Positions 20,475 through 31,377 are shown, numbered from the stretch's first letter. The stretch is 64,000 bases of DNA from Bacillus sp. V5-8f (GCF_002863565.1 NZ_PGUW01000004.1:186001-250000), one strand, 5' to 3'. Notes: generated by a model from the letters alone, not told the origin. A program made the numbers and translations.

Positions 20475-20489
20475 TGGCACAATACTTGC
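20475..20489 (+). promoter_or_regulatory. Sigma-54 (SigL) promoter of the bkd operon
   Basis: TGGCAC, five bases, then TTGC reproduces the -24/-12 consensus exactly. It lies 81 bases after bkdR and about 590 bases before bcd; the space between is the decayed ptb gene. Confidence 0.9.
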
Positions 20490-20570
20490 GAATAATGATA
20501 GGTGGGGACAATTCGCTCCTCTCCTGTTTTTTTGCTTCCTCCTTTTTGATATTTTAACGAATTAAACAGC

Positions 20571-21055
20571 ATGAATGGGTTGGGTACAAAGATAAAATAA
20601 AAACGCTGCTTGAATAAGCAATCCTGCGGGCAGAATGGATTGTAGCTGTATCAGCTGCCGAAGATGAAGAAGGGAATAACTGAAGGCGCTATGAAAGACC
20701 TAGCTTTTCTTTGATCTTATTAAGCAATAAACAGAGAGAAACCGGCGCATGGTTGAAGATTATCCAGAAGAATATCTTGGAACATTATTATTGAATACAG
20801 AGTACTAATATCTATAGCAACGGAAAAAGCAGTAGAAGCCGTGAAAACTGCCCAGGGATTTCCTGTTTGCCATTAATGAATGCAAGAGGCCAAATTTCCG
20901 GTTGTAACCAGATGGCTTGCATGGATTTAATAATGCGGTTTCTTTTGAGAGGCACCGGGAGCGTGCGCCCCTATTTTAGTAACATTCAGGGCTCGTTCTG
21001 AGGATAGTAAATGATATCCTTGCGCGGCTCTTGCGATTTGCTCTGCATCTAACAA
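20571..21055 (+). pseudogene. ptb: Decayed phosphate butyryltransferase gene (ptb)
   Basis: No ORF is open here, but short frames in order resemble Ptb as I recall it. Near 20603-20673 the frame reads KTLLE, a stop, then AILRAEWIVAVSAAEDEE, close to the Ptb N-terminus. Near 20873-20910 it reads LMNARGQISGC. After a frameshift, DGLHGFNNAVSFE lies near 20911-20950, matching the DGPLALDNAVS motif. Near 20972-21050 it reads ILVTFRARSEDSK, a stop, then [12 protein letters not shown]. There are several stops, frameshifts and an internal deletion: about 485 bases remain of some 900. It occupies the place of ptb between the sigma-54 promoter and bcd. No buk is present either. Confidence 0.85.
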
Positions 21056-21083
21056 TCTATCCTACATCAGGGGAGGAATTTTC

Positions 21084-22184
21084 ATGGAAATCTTTCAATA
21101 TCTTGAGAAATATGATTATGAGCAAATTGTCTTTTGCCAGGATAAACAATCCGGACTAAAAGCAATCATTGCGATACATGACACGACTCTAGGCCCTGCA
21201 CTTGGCGGTACCCGCATGTGGACATATGAATCAGAAGATGCCGCTATTGAGGATGCCCTGCGCCTGGCTCGCGGCATGACTTACAAAAATGCTGCGGCAG
21301 GCTTGAATCTCGGGGGCGGCAAAACTGTGATCATAGGTGACCCTCGTAAGGATAAGAATGAAGAAATGTTCCGGGCTTTCGGACGTTATATACAAGGATT
21401 GAACGGGCGCTACATTACTGCAGAAGATGTTGGAACCACGGTTGCCGATATGGATATTATCCACGAGGAAACAGACTATGTAACAGGTATCTCGCCGGCA
21501 TTTGGTTCTTCAGGCAATCCTTCGCCTGTTACAGCATATGGTGTATACCGCGGAATGAAAGCGGCCGCGAAAGAAGCGTTTGGAACAGACTCTCTTGAAG
21601 GAAAGGTTATTGCCGTTCAGGGCGTTGGAAACGTAGCTTTCAATTTGTGCCGCCACCTTCATGAAGAAGGTGCAGAGTTAATTGTAACGGATATAAACAA
21701 GGAGTCCGTAAAGCGTGTGATAAACGAATTTGGAGCGAAAGCGGTCGAACCAAGGGAAATTTATGGGGTGAATTGTGATATTTACGCTCCTTGCGCTCTT
21801 GGGGCGGTGATCAATGACCAGACAATCCCTCAGTTAAAGGCAAAGGTTATTGCGGGAGCAGCGAATAATCAATTGAAGGATCCTGTGCATGGAGATCAAA
21901 TCCATGATATGGGTATTGTTTATGCACCTGATTACGTCATTAATGCAGGAGGCGTCATCAATGTTGCCGATGAGTTAATCGGTTATAACCGGGAGCGCGC
22001 AATGAAAAAGGTGGAAATGGTCTATAACAATATTGAAAGAGTGATCGAAATTGCCAAACGGGATGGAATTCCTACCTATATGGCTGCCGATAGGATGGCA
22101 GAGGAACGAATTGAAAGAATGAGAAATTCCCGCAGCCAATTCCTGAGGAATGAAAAGAATATACTAAACCGGCGCAGATTATAA
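21084..22184 (+). CDS. bcd: Leucine (branched-chain amino acid) dehydrogenase
   Basis: This 366-residue NAD-dependent amino acid dehydrogenase deaminates leucine, isoleucine and valine to their 2-keto acids. The catalytic glycine-rich region with its lysine, [20 protein letters not shown] and then [16 protein letters not shown], lies at residues 41-80. The Rossmann fold carries the NAD loop GVGNVAF near 182. The ribosome binding site is GGGGAGGAA. It is the first intact gene of the sigma-54-driven operon and supplies the substrate for the dehydrogenase complex encoded next. Confidence 0.95.
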   Translation: MEIFQYLEKYDYEQIVFCQDKQSGLKAIIAIHDTTLGPALGGTRMWTYESEDAAIEDALRLARGMTYKNAAAGLNLGGGKTVIIGDPRKDKNEEMFRAFGRYIQGLNGRYITAEDVGTTVADMDIIHEETDYVTGISPAFGSSGNPSPVTAYGVYRGMKAAAKEAFGTDSLEGKVIAVQGVGNVAFNLCRHLHEEGAELIVTDINKESVKRVINEFGAKAVEPREIYGVNCDIYAPCALGAVINDQTIPQLKAKVIAGAANNQLKDPVHGDQIHDMGIVYAPDYVINAGGVINVADELIGYNRERAMKKVEMVYNNIERVIEIAKRDGIPTYMAADRMAEERIERMRNSRSQFLRNEKNILNRRRL

Positions 22185-22240
22185 GATATTTGAGTTTACA
22201 TTAGGCAGTGTCAAGAAGTGGAATGATAGGAGGCATTGTA

Positions 22241-23662
22241 ATGGCACAAGAATACGATCTTGTCATTTTGGGTGGCGGGACGGGCGGGTATGTTGCCGCA
22301 ATCCGTGCAGCCCAGTTAGGCTTGAAAACGGCGGTCGTTGAAAAAGGAAAGCTTGGAGGCACTTGCCTGCATAAGGGATGCATTCCTTCCAAAGCCTTGC
22401 TCCGAAGTGCGGAGATATTCAGTACAGCTAAAAATAGTGAAGAATTTGGGGTAATAACAGGCGAAGTAAAACTTGATTTTATAAAAGTACAAGAAAGAAA
22501 AAGCAGGATTGTAGACCAGCTTTACAGAGGGGTCCAGTATTTAATGAAACAAGGTAAAATACACGTTTATGAAGGTACTGGCCGGATCCTTGGACCATCC
22601 ATTTTTTCACCAATCCCCGGAACTGTTTCTGTCGAGATGAATAATGGTTCAGACAATGAGATGCTTATCCCGAAAAATGTCATCATCGCGACAGGTTCAA
22701 GGCCAAGAACCCTTCCAGGATTGGAAATAGACGGAAGCCTTGTTATGACATCGGATGAAGCGCTTCTAATGAAAACCCTGCCGGCCTCTATAATAATCGT
22801 TGGCGGTGGTGTAATCGGGATAGAATGGGCTTCCATGCTGCAGGATTTTGGTGTTGAGGTCACCGTCATTGAATATGCTGATCGGATCATTCCCACGGAG
22901 GATAAAGACATTTCCAAGGAAATGCATAGGCTTATGAAAAAAAAGGGCATCAAAATAGTGACTACCGCCAAGATACTTCCCGAAACATTGAAAAAAGGAG
23001 ATACTGTATCCATTTCAGCCGAGGTAGGCGCGGAAAAGCAAGAATTCAAGGCTGATAGGATGTTGGTCTCTGTAGGTAGGCAGGCGAATATAGAAGGAAT
23101 TGGAATAGAAAATACCGAAATCGTGATTGATAAAGGATATATAGAAGTGAATGATGTATACCAGACCAAGGAATCGCATATATACGGAATCGGAGATTGC
23201 ATTGGTGGTCTGCAGTTAGCCCATGTCGCTTCACATGAAGGGATCGTGGCAGTGGAGCATATTGCTGGAGAAATCCCAAACAAAATCGATTATTCCTTAA
23301 TTTCAAAGTGTATTTACTCAAAACCAGAAGTTGCAAGTATTGGTTACACAGAGGAAGAGGCTAGTATAAAGGGACATGAATTGAAAATTGGTAAATTCCC
23401 GTTTAAAGCAATTGGTAAAGCATTGATAAATGGCGAGTCTGACGGTTTTGTCAAAATCATTGCCGATAAGAGGACGGATGACATTCTCGGTGTACATATG
23501 ATTGGGCCCCACGTGACAGATATGATATCTGAAGCAGGACTTGCAAAAGTCCTCGATGCTACCCCGTGGGAGGTTGCTTATACAATTCATCCGCATCCGA
23601 CATTGTCGGAAGCGATTGGTGAGGCAGCCCTCGCAGTGGATGGACTTGCGATACATTTATAG
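22241..23662 (+). CDS. lpdV: Dihydrolipoyl dehydrogenase of the branched-chain keto acid complex (E3)
   Basis: This 473-residue flavoprotein reoxidises the dihydrolipoyl group of BkdB and reduces NAD. The FAD-binding loop LGGGTGGYVAA is at residues 9-19, the redox disulfide in GGTCLHKGCIPSKA near 38-50, a second dinucleotide loop GGGVIGIEWA near 187, and the C-terminal catalytic HPHPTLSE near 448. The ATG at 22241 follows ATAGGAGG; an in-frame start 33 bases earlier has no site. Only 56 bases separate it from bcd, so buk, present here in B. subtilis, is absent. Confidence 0.95.
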   Translation: MAQEYDLVILGGGTGGYVAAIRAAQLGLKTAVVEKGKLGGTCLHKGCIPSKALLRSAEIFSTAKNSEEFGVITGEVKLDFIKVQERKSRIVDQLYRGVQYLMKQGKIHVYEGTGRILGPSIFSPIPGTVSVEMNNGSDNEMLIPKNVIIATGSRPRTLPGLEIDGSLVMTSDEALLMKTLPASIIIVGGGVIGIEWASMLQDFGVEVTVIEYADRIIPTEDKDISKEMHRLMKKKGIKIVTTAKILPETLKKGDTVSISAEVGAEKQEFKADRMLVSVGRQANIEGIGIENTEIVIDKGYIEVNDVYQTKESHIYGIGDCIGGLQLAHVASHEGIVAVEHIAGEIPNKIDYSLISKCIYSKPEVASIGYTEEEASIKGHELKIGKFPFKAIGKALINGESDGFVKIIADKRTDDILGVHMIGPHVTDMISEAGLAKVLDATPWEVAYTIHPHPTLSEAIGEAALAVDGLAIHL

Positions 23663-23726
23663 ATTGGGTTTTTAAGACATTCATTTTTACGGGATGCTTG
23701 CTTATTTCTAATAAGGAGGGAAATTG

Positions 23727-24722
23727 ATGGTTGAGAATCGCCATAAAGAGTTAGGCCTTAGCGACGAAAGGGTTTTGGAAATATATGAAACAATGCTTCT
23801 TGCACGAAGAATTGATGAACGGATGTGGCTTTTGAACCGATCAGGGAAGATCCCGTTTGTCATTTCTTGCCAAGGCCAGGAAGCGGCACAGGTAGGAGCA
23901 GCATTTGCGCTTGATCGGGATAAGGATTATGTCCTTCCTTATTACAGGGATATGGGCGTTGTCCTTACTTTTGGGATGACAGCCAAAGACCTTATGCTGT
24001 CCGGGTTTGCAAAAGCAGAAGACCCAAGTTCCGGCGGGCGCCAAATGCCGGGGCATTTCGGCCAAAAGAAAAATAGGATCGTTACCGGATCTTCACCGGT
24101 AACCACCCAGGTTCCCCATGCAGTCGGCATTGCTCTAGCAGGGAAAATGGAAGGTAAGGATCTCGTTTCATTTGTAACGTTCGGCGAAGGTTCTTCCAAT
24201 CAGGGTGATTTCCACGAAGGTGCCAATTTTGCAGGCGTCCATAAGCTTCCTGTGATTTTTATGTGTGAAAATAATAAGTATGCGATTTCTGTGCCGATTA
24301 CAAAACAATTGGCTTGTGAAAAGGTGTCAGATCGTGCAATCGGCTACGGCATGCCAGGAGTCACAGTGGATGGAAATGACCCTCTTGAGGTCTATAAAGC
24401 CGTAAAAGAAGCAGCAGATAGAGCACGGCGGGGCGAGGGGCCGAGTCTGATTGAAACGGTGTCATATCGGCTTACAGCCCATTCGAGCGACGATGATGAC
24501 CGCACATACCGGGCTCCTGATGAAGTGGCAGAGGCGAAGGCAAAAGATCCGATCATTACTTTTGGAACCTATTTAAAAGAAACCGGCGTCTTAAATGATA
24601 CGAACCAGAACGAAATAAATGATCGGATCATGAAGAATGTAAACGAGGCAACGGATTATGCGGAAAATGCACCATATGCCAATCCGGAAGAAGCTTTAAA
24701 ATATGTATATGGAGAGAGATAA
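23727..24722 (+). CDS. bkdAA: Branched-chain 2-keto acid dehydrogenase E1 alpha
   Basis: This 331-residue thiamine diphosphate subunit decarboxylates branched 2-keto acids with BkdAB. The ThDP motif begins with TFGEGSSNQGDFHEG near residue 151 and ends with ENNKYAISVP near 181. The phosphorylation-loop-like segment ETVSYRLTAHSSDDDDRTYR lies near 243. The ATG follows AAGGAGGGAAATTG at good spacing; a TTG one codon earlier is less likely. Operon order lpdV-bkdAA-bkdAB-bkdB is standard. Confidence 0.95.
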   Translation: MVENRHKELGLSDERVLEIYETMLLARRIDERMWLLNRSGKIPFVISCQGQEAAQVGAAFALDRDKDYVLPYYRDMGVVLTFGMTAKDLMLSGFAKAEDPSSGGRQMPGHFGQKKNRIVTGSSPVTTQVPHAVGIALAGKMEGKDLVSFVTFGEGSSNQGDFHEGANFAGVHKLPVIFMCENNKYAISVPITKQLACEKVSDRAIGYGMPGVTVDGNDPLEVYKAVKEAADRARRGEGPSLIETVSYRLTAHSSDDDDRTYRAPDEVAEAKAKDPIITFGTYLKETGVLNDTNQNEINDRIMKNVNEATDYAENAPYANPEEALKYVYGER

Positions 24723-24734
24723 GGGGGAGTATAA

Positions 24735-25718
24735 ATGCCGGTAATTTCCTATATAGATGCGGTAACTCTGGCTATTCGCGAAGAAATGGAAAGAGATCCG
24801 CGTGTGTTTGTCCTCGGAGAAGATGTTGGCAGAAAAGGCGGAGTATTCAAGGCGACAAACGGACTATATGAGACTTTCGGGGAAGACCGGGTAATAGATG
24901 CGCCGTTAGCTGAATCTGCCATCGCAGGGGTAGGCGTTGGCGCGGCTATGTATGGTATGCGCCCAATTGCGGAAATGCAGTTCGCCGATTTCATCATGCC
25001 TGCAGTCAACCAAATCATTTCCGAAGCCGCCCGGATCCGATATCGTTCGAATAACGACTGGAACTGTCCGGTTGTTATCCGTGCCCCTTATGGGGGAGGT
25101 GTCCACGGGGCACTTTACCACTCGCAATCAGTGGAATCTGTTTTCGCGAACCAGCCTGGATTGAAAATTGTCATGCCTTCAACTCCTTATGATGTAAAAG
25201 GGTTGTTGAAAGCAGCAATTCGCGATGATGATCCTGTTCTGTTTTTTGAGCATAAACGGGCTTATCGTTTGATTAAAGGGGAAGTCCCTAAAGAGGACTA
25301 CGTGCTTCCGATCGGAAAGGCAGACGTTAAGCGGGAAGGGGAAGATATAACCATCATTACATATGGCCTGTGTGTGCACTTTGCGCTTCAGGCAGCGGAA
25401 AAATTGGCCAGTGATGGGATATCAGCACACATCTTGGATTTGCGAACCGTATACCCACTAGATAAAGAAGCAATCATTGAAGCTGCATCGAAAACAGGAA
25501 AGGTGCTCCTTATAACCGAGGATAATAAGGAAGGAAGCATTATTGGCGAGGTTTCAGCGATAATCGCCGAAAATTGCCTGTTTGACCTAGATGCCCCGAT
25601 TATGAGGCTGGCCGGACCGGATATTCCCGCTATGCCGTATGCACCGACAATGGAAAAGTTCTTCATGGTCAATCCCGACAAGGTTGAAAAGGCGATGAGG
25701 GAATTGGCTGAGTACTAA
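24735..25718 (+). CDS. bkdAB: Branched-chain 2-keto acid dehydrogenase E1 beta
   Basis: This 327-residue partner of BkdAA has the transketolase pyrimidine-binding domain (about residues 4-180; VFVLGEDVGRKGGVFKAT and APLAESAIAGVGVGAA) and the C-terminal domain (about 195-320). The two subunits form an alpha2beta2 E1. It starts 12 bases after bkdAA with AAGGGGGAG. The gap to bkdB is longer (94 bases) but holds no terminator that I can see. Confidence 0.95.
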   Translation: MPVISYIDAVTLAIREEMERDPRVFVLGEDVGRKGGVFKATNGLYETFGEDRVIDAPLAESAIAGVGVGAAMYGMRPIAEMQFADFIMPAVNQIISEAARIRYRSNNDWNCPVVIRAPYGGGVHGALYHSQSVESVFANQPGLKIVMPSTPYDVKGLLKAAIRDDDPVLFFEHKRAYRLIKGEVPKEDYVLPIGKADVKREGEDITIITYGLCVHFALQAAEKLASDGISAHILDLRTVYPLDKEAIIEAASKTGKVLLITEDNKEGSIIGEVSAIIAENCLFDLDAPIMRLAGPDIPAMPYAPTMEKFFMVNPDKVEKAMRELAEY

Positions 25719-25812
25719 CATGCACGTGGGGCCGTGTGTACTATCATGTTGCTGACGGGAAAAATCCCATTAACCATACTGCTTTAAAATAAAAAATGGG
25801 AGGAATGACAAA

Positions 25813-27102
25813 TTGGCAATCGAACAAATGAAAATGCCGCAGCTCGGCGAAAGTGTCACAGAGGGTACCATCAGCAAATGGCTAGTAAAGGCAGGAGACC
25901 ATGTCAATAAATATGATCCTATCGCTGAGGTCATGACCGATAAGGTAAATGCGGAAGTTCCATCCTCATTTTCAGGAGTAATAAAAGAGCTGATGGCCAA
26001 AGAGGATCAAACCCTCGCTGTTGGTGAAATCATCTGTTCCATCGAGGTAGATGCGACAAATATGGTAGAAACGGGGAGCAAGGAAACACTCCATGCCGAA
26101 GAAAACATAGCATCTCCGGTTCTGTCAGCTGCTGGTGAAGGCCGAAATAAAGCAAGGTATTCTCCTGCTGTCCTGAAAATCTCCCAGGAACACGGTATTG
26201 ATTTAAACCAGGTTACAGGTACCGGCAGGGAAGGACGGATAACAAGAAAAGATTTGTTGAAGCTGATTGAATCAGGCAGCATACCACGAGCACGTGCTGC
26301 CAACCAAGAGCCAATAATTGAAGGCAAGGGAAAAATTCCGGTTTCTTCTGATGTACTGCCTGCTTCTCCAACACAAGTAGTGTCTGGTCTACCTGTTGCG
26401 GCAGGAGATGTGGAAATCCCGGTAACGGGAGTCAGAAAAACAATTGCAGCCAATATGCTTCGCAGCAAACATGAAATTCCGCATGCGTGGACCATGGTGG
26501 AAGTCGATGCCACCAGCCTTGTAACGTATCGTGATTCTCTGAAAAATGAATTCAAACAAAAAGAGGGCTTTAACCTGACTTACTTTGCATTTTTTGTCAA
26601 AGCAGCCGCACAAGCTCTGAAGGAATTTCCACAGATCAATTCCATGTGGGCCGGTGATAAAATTATCCAAAGAAAGGATATAAACATCTCAATAGCCGTT
26701 GCAACAGAAGAGGCACTGTTTGTACCGGTTATAAAAAATGCAGATGAGAAATCTATAAAAGGCATCGCAAGGGAGATCCATGAGCTGGCGGATAAAGTGC
26801 GAGGCGGCAAGTTAAAACCGGATGAAATGCAGGGTGGTACATTTACCGTTAACAATACTGGTTCCTTTGGTTCCGTGCAATCCATGGGGATTATCAATTA
26901 TCCCCAGGCAGCAATCCTTCAAGTTGAATCCATCGTAAAACGTCCGGTCATCATCAATGATATGATCGCTGTCCGGGATATGGTGAATTTATGCATGTCC
27001 CTTGACCATCGAGTACTGGACGGCCTTGTTTGCGGACGATTCCTTGCACGGGTAAAAGAAATTATTGAAAACATGTCCAGGACAACCACGCCGATTTATT
27101 AA
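25813..27102 (+). CDS. bkdB: Branched-chain 2-keto acid dehydrogenase E2 (lipoamide acyltransferase)
   Basis: This 429-residue core subunit transfers branched acyl groups to CoA. Domains in order are one lipoyl domain (1-80, lipoylated lysine at residue 44 in MTDKVNAE), a linker, a peripheral subunit-binding domain (about 115-150, YSPAVLKISQEHGIDL), and a catalytic acyltransferase domain (about 200-429) with SLDHRVLDG near the end. The start is TTG, preceded by GGGAGGAATGA, and gives the usual MAIEQMKMPQLGES opening. A strong terminator ends the operon. Confidence 0.95.
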   Translation: MAIEQMKMPQLGESVTEGTISKWLVKAGDHVNKYDPIAEVMTDKVNAEVPSSFSGVIKELMAKEDQTLAVGEIICSIEVDATNMVETGSKETLHAEENIASPVLSAAGEGRNKARYSPAVLKISQEHGIDLNQVTGTGREGRITRKDLLKLIESGSIPRARAANQEPIIEGKGKIPVSSDVLPASPTQVVSGLPVAAGDVEIPVTGVRKTIAANMLRSKHEIPHAWTMVEVDATSLVTYRDSLKNEFKQKEGFNLTYFAFFVKAAAQALKEFPQINSMWAGDKIIQRKDINISIAVATEEALFVPVIKNADEKSIKGIAREIHELADKVRGGKLKPDEMQGGTFTVNNTGSFGSVQSMGIINYPQAAILQVESIVKRPVIINDMIAVRDMVNLCMSLDHRVLDGLVCGRFLARVKEIIENMSRTTTPIY

Positions 27103-27133
27103 AAAAATGCCGGTTCCTGCCGGCATTTTTTTT
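27102..27133 (+). terminator. Terminator of the bkd operon
   Basis: AATGCCGG and CCGGCATT flank a short TTCCTG-type loop, preceded by an A-run and followed by eight T. It separates bkd from the mutA-mutB-meaB unit. Confidence 0.9.
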
Positions 27134-27247
27134 GTCCAAAATAATTCTTTATAGGAGAAAGGTAGCGATTGCAGGATTAAGCCCGATTTTCTAGAATATT
27201 ACTATGTTAGAATGTTATAATTATTTTAATAATTTGGAGGGAGGGGA

Positions 27248-27297
27248 GCTTTCTTTTCATACTGAGCGAGCGTTCAATATCTACCTGAAAAGAAAGC
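27248..27297. promoter_or_regulatory. 12-bp perfect inverted repeat in the mutA leader
   Basis: GCTTTCTTTTCA and TGAAAAGAAAGC are exact reverse complements with a 26-base loop. They lie between a purine-rich stretch (27236-27247, GGAGGGAGGGGA) and the mutA ATG, ending eight bases before the start. A leader hairpin controlling translation, or a repressor operator, are both possible. Confidence 0.4.
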
Positions 27298-27305
27298 GAT
27301 TACAA

Positions 27306-29183
27306 ATGAAACTGGACGAAATAAAGCGTTTATCATTTCCTGAAGCTTCCCTTGAAGATTGGAAGAAAGCCGTTGAAAGCGGTTTAAAGGGAAAGTCAAT
27401 AGACAAGTTGAAAACGGATACATATGAAGGTGTTGAGCTAAAGCCGCTTTATACCGCAGAAGGCCTTCTTGAAGCAAGTACAAACCAGGAATTCCCTGGC
27501 TTCTTCCCATATACCAGGGGAATCCATGTGACAGGCTACCGGCAAAATCCGTGGTTAATGTGCCAGCCTGTTTCTGGTGCTTCTGCTGAAGATGCAAATA
27601 AGAGAATGCAAGCGGCACTAGAACGAGGGCAAAATGTAATTTGTTTTCCGGCAGCCCAGCTAATGGATTATCCTGAAAAACTTTTAAACAACCTGCCTCT
27701 ACATGATATTCCTATTTTTATTGATTTTGAGGGCAATGGGGAAACGATCTTGCCATCAATTATCGAATTGATTAATAGACTTGAATTTGACAGCCAATTA
27801 GTTAAAGGAGTCCTGGCTGAAGACCCGATTGCAGAATTGGCCGCCTCAGGAATCATTCCAACACACATTGAAGAATACTTTAAAGTTTGGTTTTCGGGTA
27901 TTCGAAGGGCGAAAGAAGCTTGTCCGGAGGTAAAAACGATTCTTATTAAGGCATCCGTTTACCATAACGGAGGGGCCAATGCGGTACAAGAGCTTGTCTA
28001 TGGACTGGCCGAGGCGGTTTTTTATCTGGAAGAAGGGCAAAAAAATGGGCTTCGCCTTGAGGACCTCGCCAATAAAATTGTATTTTCATTTGGAATCGAT
28101 TCCAATTACTTTATGAACATTGCAAAACTTCGTGCAGCTCGTCGCTTATGGGCCTTGCTCTCGGAAGCATACGGTGTTTCTTCCGATTATTTCAAAATGC
28201 ATATTCATGCGGTAACCTCAGGTGTAACAGAAACGCTTTATGATAAACATGTGAATATTCTTCGTACGGCAAACCAAGCATTTGCAGCAAGTGTAGGCGG
28301 CGTTCAGTATTTGCAAGTCCACCCATTTGACCGGCTGAACGGAAGCGCGACCGAATTTTCTGAACGGCTAGCCAGGAACACCCAATTGATCTTGAAGGAA
28401 GAGTCGCATATTCCGGCCGTTACGGATCCTGCCGGCGGATCGTTCTATGTCGAGAAGCTGACGGATGACATTACGGAGGCGGTTTGGGAAAAATTCTTAA
28501 GGATCATGGAAAAAGGAGACATTATTCGCGCACTGAAGGAAGGTACCATTCAGTCAGACATTGCGGATAATTTCAAACAAAAACAGAAAAACGCGTCGAT
28601 CCGGAAAGAGAGTATTATCGGAACGAATGTTTATCCGAATCCAGCGGAAAAATTGAAAATTCTTAATAACGGAACGGAAAATGTCCATAAAAGAACAGGT
28701 GTCGCTCAAATTGCTGTCATCCCAAACCGCCGGATAGCTGAAGAATTTGAGAGCATCCGTCTACGGGCTGAAGAAGCTGCCAGTAAAGGGGAAGCTCCTA
28801 AGCTAGGACTGGTCAATATGGGTGAACTCAAGGCCTATAAGCCGAGAGCCGATTTCATAAAGGGGATTGTGACTGCGGGAGGCATAGAAGCAGTTGAAAG
28901 TGAAGGCTGCAGGACGGAAGCGGATGTGCGGGCTTTTATCGAGGAAACCAACCTGAAAACCTACTGCATTTGCGGAAGCGACAATGACTATCGGGAAATG
29001 GCCAAGCTGTTTGTAATCGCAGGAAAGGAAAGTCTGCCCGGGGTACATATATATCTGGCAGGAAAACAAGATGAAGAATTAGAGGCTTCTTTAACACAAG
29101 CAGGGGTCAAAGGTTTTGTTCATGTGAAAACGAACGTAATTGAATTTCTTACACAATTGCTGACTGAGCTGGAGGTGAACTGA
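27306..29183 (+). CDS. mutA: Methylmalonyl-CoA mutase small subunit
   Basis: This 625-residue partner subunit belongs to the adenosylcobalamin-dependent mutase that converts (R)-methylmalonyl-CoA to succinyl-CoA. It has the barrel domain (about residues 40-500) with [16 protein letters not shown] and [13 protein letters not shown], but the C-terminal B12-like domain lacks the DxHxxG cobalt-ligand motif, as expected for the non-catalytic chain. I chose the ATG at 27306, which gives the family opening [14 protein letters not shown]; upstream in-frame codons add an atypical extension. The local ribosome binding site is poor (GAAAGCG). It is followed by mutB with one base between. Confidence 0.93.
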   Translation: MKLDEIKRLSFPEASLEDWKKAVESGLKGKSIDKLKTDTYEGVELKPLYTAEGLLEASTNQEFPGFFPYTRGIHVTGYRQNPWLMCQPVSGASAEDANKRMQAALERGQNVICFPAAQLMDYPEKLLNNLPLHDIPIFIDFEGNGETILPSIIELINRLEFDSQLVKGVLAEDPIAELAASGIIPTHIEEYFKVWFSGIRRAKEACPEVKTILIKASVYHNGGANAVQELVYGLAEAVFYLEEGQKNGLRLEDLANKIVFSFGIDSNYFMNIAKLRAARRLWALLSEAYGVSSDYFKMHIHAVTSGVTETLYDKHVNILRTANQAFAASVGGVQYLQVHPFDRLNGSATEFSERLARNTQLILKEESHIPAVTDPAGGSFYVEKLTDDITEAVWEKFLRIMEKGDIIRALKEGTIQSDIADNFKQKQKNASIRKESIIGTNVYPNPAEKLKILNNGTENVHKRTGVAQIAVIPNRRIAEEFESIRLRAEEAASKGEAPKLGLVNMGELKAYKPRADFIKGIVTAGGIEAVESEGCRTEADVRAFIEETNLKTYCICGSDNDYREMAKLFVIAGKESLPGVHIYLAGKQDEELEASLTQAGVKGFVHVKTNVIEFLTQLLTELEVN

Positions 29184-29184
29184 A

Positions 29185-31377
29185 TTGAAAAAACCTGATT
29201 TTACTAAAGTCAATCCATTGAAAGGGCAGGCAGCTGGATCCGTTGAAGACTGGAAAAAGCAAGCAGAAGCCATGATAAGTGGATCTATTGAAGACCTTTT
29301 ATATGAAACAAACGAGCAAATCCAAATAAGTGCGCTTTATGGTAATCACAATTTGAATGATTTTGAGCACATGAAGGGGGTCCCGGGTATTGCTCCCTAC
29401 ACAAGGGGGCCATATCCGACAATGTATGTAAACCGGCCGTGGACAGTCCGCCAGTATGCAGGATTTTCCACAGCCGAGGAATCGAATGCCTTTTACCGCA
29501 GAAATCTGGCAATGGGCCAAAAAGGGTTATCAGTTGCCTTTGATTTAGCTACGCACAGGGGGTATGATTCCGATCACCCACGCGTTGTAGGGGATGTGGG
29601 AAAAGCTGGTGTTGCCATTGATTCGGTTCTTGACATGAAACGGTTGTTTGAGGGAATTCCGCTTGATCAAATGTCTGTGTCGATGACGATGAACGGTGCA
29701 GTCCTGCCGATCATGGCCTTCTATATCGTAACAGCCGAGGAGCAGGGAGTGACCCAGGAGAAGCTTTCCGGGACCATCCAGAACGATATTTTAAAAGAAT
29801 ACATGGTACGTAACACATATATTTATCCGCCGGAAATGTCCATGAAGATTATTGCGGATATCTTTGAATACACGTCTAAATTCATGCCGAAGTTTAACAG
29901 CATTAGCATATCGGGTTATCACATGCAGGAAGCCGGAGCACCAGCAGACATAGAGCTTGCCTATACGCTCGCAGACGGACTGGAATATGTCCGCACTGGA
30001 CTTGATGCGGGGATTTCTATCGACTCATTTGCCCCTCGCCTTTCATTTTTCTGGGCAATCGGGATGAACTATTTTATGGAAGTGGCAAAAATGAGGGCTG
30101 CCCGCTTTATTTGGGCTAAGCTGATGAAGCAATTTAATCCGGACAATACCAAGTCTATGGCATTAAGGACACACTCACAGACATCAGGATGGAGCTTGTC
30201 GGAACAGGATCCTTTTAACAATGTTGTCCGTACGTTATTGGAGGCCCATGCTGCTGCACTCGGGCATACCCAATCACTCCATACGAATGCACTTGATGAA
30301 GCTATTGCCTTGCCAACCGACTTTTCTGCTCGGATTGCAAGGAATACACAGCTATATCTTCAAGAGGAGACGGGAATTACAAAGGTCATCGACCCATGGG
30401 CAGGATCCTATTATGTAGAATCGCTGACGAATGAGCTCATCAACCGGGCCTGGATGCATATCGAGGAAATTGAAGAGCTTGGAGGGATGGCAAAGGCCAT
30501 TGAGACGGGGCTTCCGAAGATGAGAATCGAGGAAGCGGCGGCAAAACGCCAGGCACAAATCGATTCTGGCAAGGAAACAATAGTAGGCGTGAATAAATAT
30601 CGCCTTGAAAAACAAGATCCAATTGAAATTCTAGAAATTGACAATTCGGCAGTACGTGAAAGTCAAATTCAAAAACTGGGACAATTAAAAGAAGCTAGAA
30701 ATCAGGAACAGGTTAAGGATGCGTTGGCTGCACTTGAAAATGCAGCAATGACTGGTGAAGGCAACTTGCTTGAACTGGCCGTCCGCGCAGCTAGGGCTAG
30801 AGCCACACTGGGTGAAATTTCGGATGCTATCGAAAAGGCCTCAGGGCGGCATAAAGCTACGATCCGTTCGATCAGCGGCGTCTATAGTTCTTCCTATTCA
30901 AATGATGATGAAATTGAAGAAGTAAAGAGGATGACGCAGGAATTTTTTGAAAATGAAGGAAGGCGACCTCGTCTGTTGATGGCTAAAATGGGGCAGGACG
31001 GCCATGACAGGGGTGCAAAAGTCGTTTCGACTGCTTTTGCGGACCTGGGCTTTGATGTCGATATTGGACCTCTTTTTCAGACACCGGAAGAAACGGCGCT
31101 GCAGGCAGTGGAAAATGATGTACATGTCATTGGCATGAGCTCCCTTGCCGGAGGACACAAAACCCTTCTTCCACAGCTTGTTAATGAATTGAAAAAATTA
31201 GGAAGGGAAGACATTATTGTTATTGCAGGTGGAGTCATTCCCGCACAGGACTATGAATTCCTTAGGGAAAATGGAGCGGCAGCCATCTTTGGTCCTGGCA
31301 CGGTAATTCCTCAATCCGCTAAAGTAGTTTTGGAAGAAATATACCGCCGTCTTGGCTATGAGGAAGTGTCCCAGTGA
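29185..31377 (+). CDS. mutB: Methylmalonyl-CoA mutase large subunit
   Basis: This 730-residue catalytic chain has an N-terminal substrate barrel (about residues 50-560; [15 protein letters not shown] and [16 protein letters not shown] motifs) and a C-terminal cobalamin-binding domain (about 595-725). The cobalt-ligand histidine is residue 607 in [10 protein letters not shown]. It produces succinyl-CoA from methylmalonyl-CoA, which completes propionyl-CoA use. The start is TTG after GGAGGTGA, one base past the mutA stop. Its stop overlaps the meaB start. Confidence 0.97.
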   Translation: MKKPDFTKVNPLKGQAAGSVEDWKKQAEAMISGSIEDLLYETNEQIQISALYGNHNLNDFEHMKGVPGIAPYTRGPYPTMYVNRPWTVRQYAGFSTAEESNAFYRRNLAMGQKGLSVAFDLATHRGYDSDHPRVVGDVGKAGVAIDSVLDMKRLFEGIPLDQMSVSMTMNGAVLPIMAFYIVTAEEQGVTQEKLSGTIQNDILKEYMVRNTYIYPPEMSMKIIADIFEYTSKFMPKFNSISISGYHMQEAGAPADIELAYTLADGLEYVRTGLDAGISIDSFAPRLSFFWAIGMNYFMEVAKMRAARFIWAKLMKQFNPDNTKSMALRTHSQTSGWSLSEQDPFNNVVRTLLEAHAAALGHTQSLHTNALDEAIALPTDFSARIARNTQLYLQEETGITKVIDPWAGSYYVESLTNELINRAWMHIEEIEELGGMAKAIETGLPKMRIEEAAAKRQAQIDSGKETIVGVNKYRLEKQDPIEILEIDNSAVRESQIQKLGQLKEARNQEQVKDALAALENAAMTGEGNLLELAVRAARARATLGEISDAIEKASGRHKATIRSISGVYSSSYSNDDEIEEVKRMTQEFFENEGRRPRLLMAKMGQDGHDRGAKVVSTAFADLGFDVDIGPLFQTPEETALQAVENDVHVIGMSSLAGGHKTLLPQLVNELKKLGREDIIVIAGGVIPAQDYEFLRENGAAAIFGPGTVIPQSAKVVLEEIYRRLGYEEVSQ

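Noticed and set aside
20602..20700. A possible catabolite (CcpA) site in the bkd leader.
   Set aside because: The best candidate differs from the consensus at several key positions and lies inside decayed ptb coding sequence.
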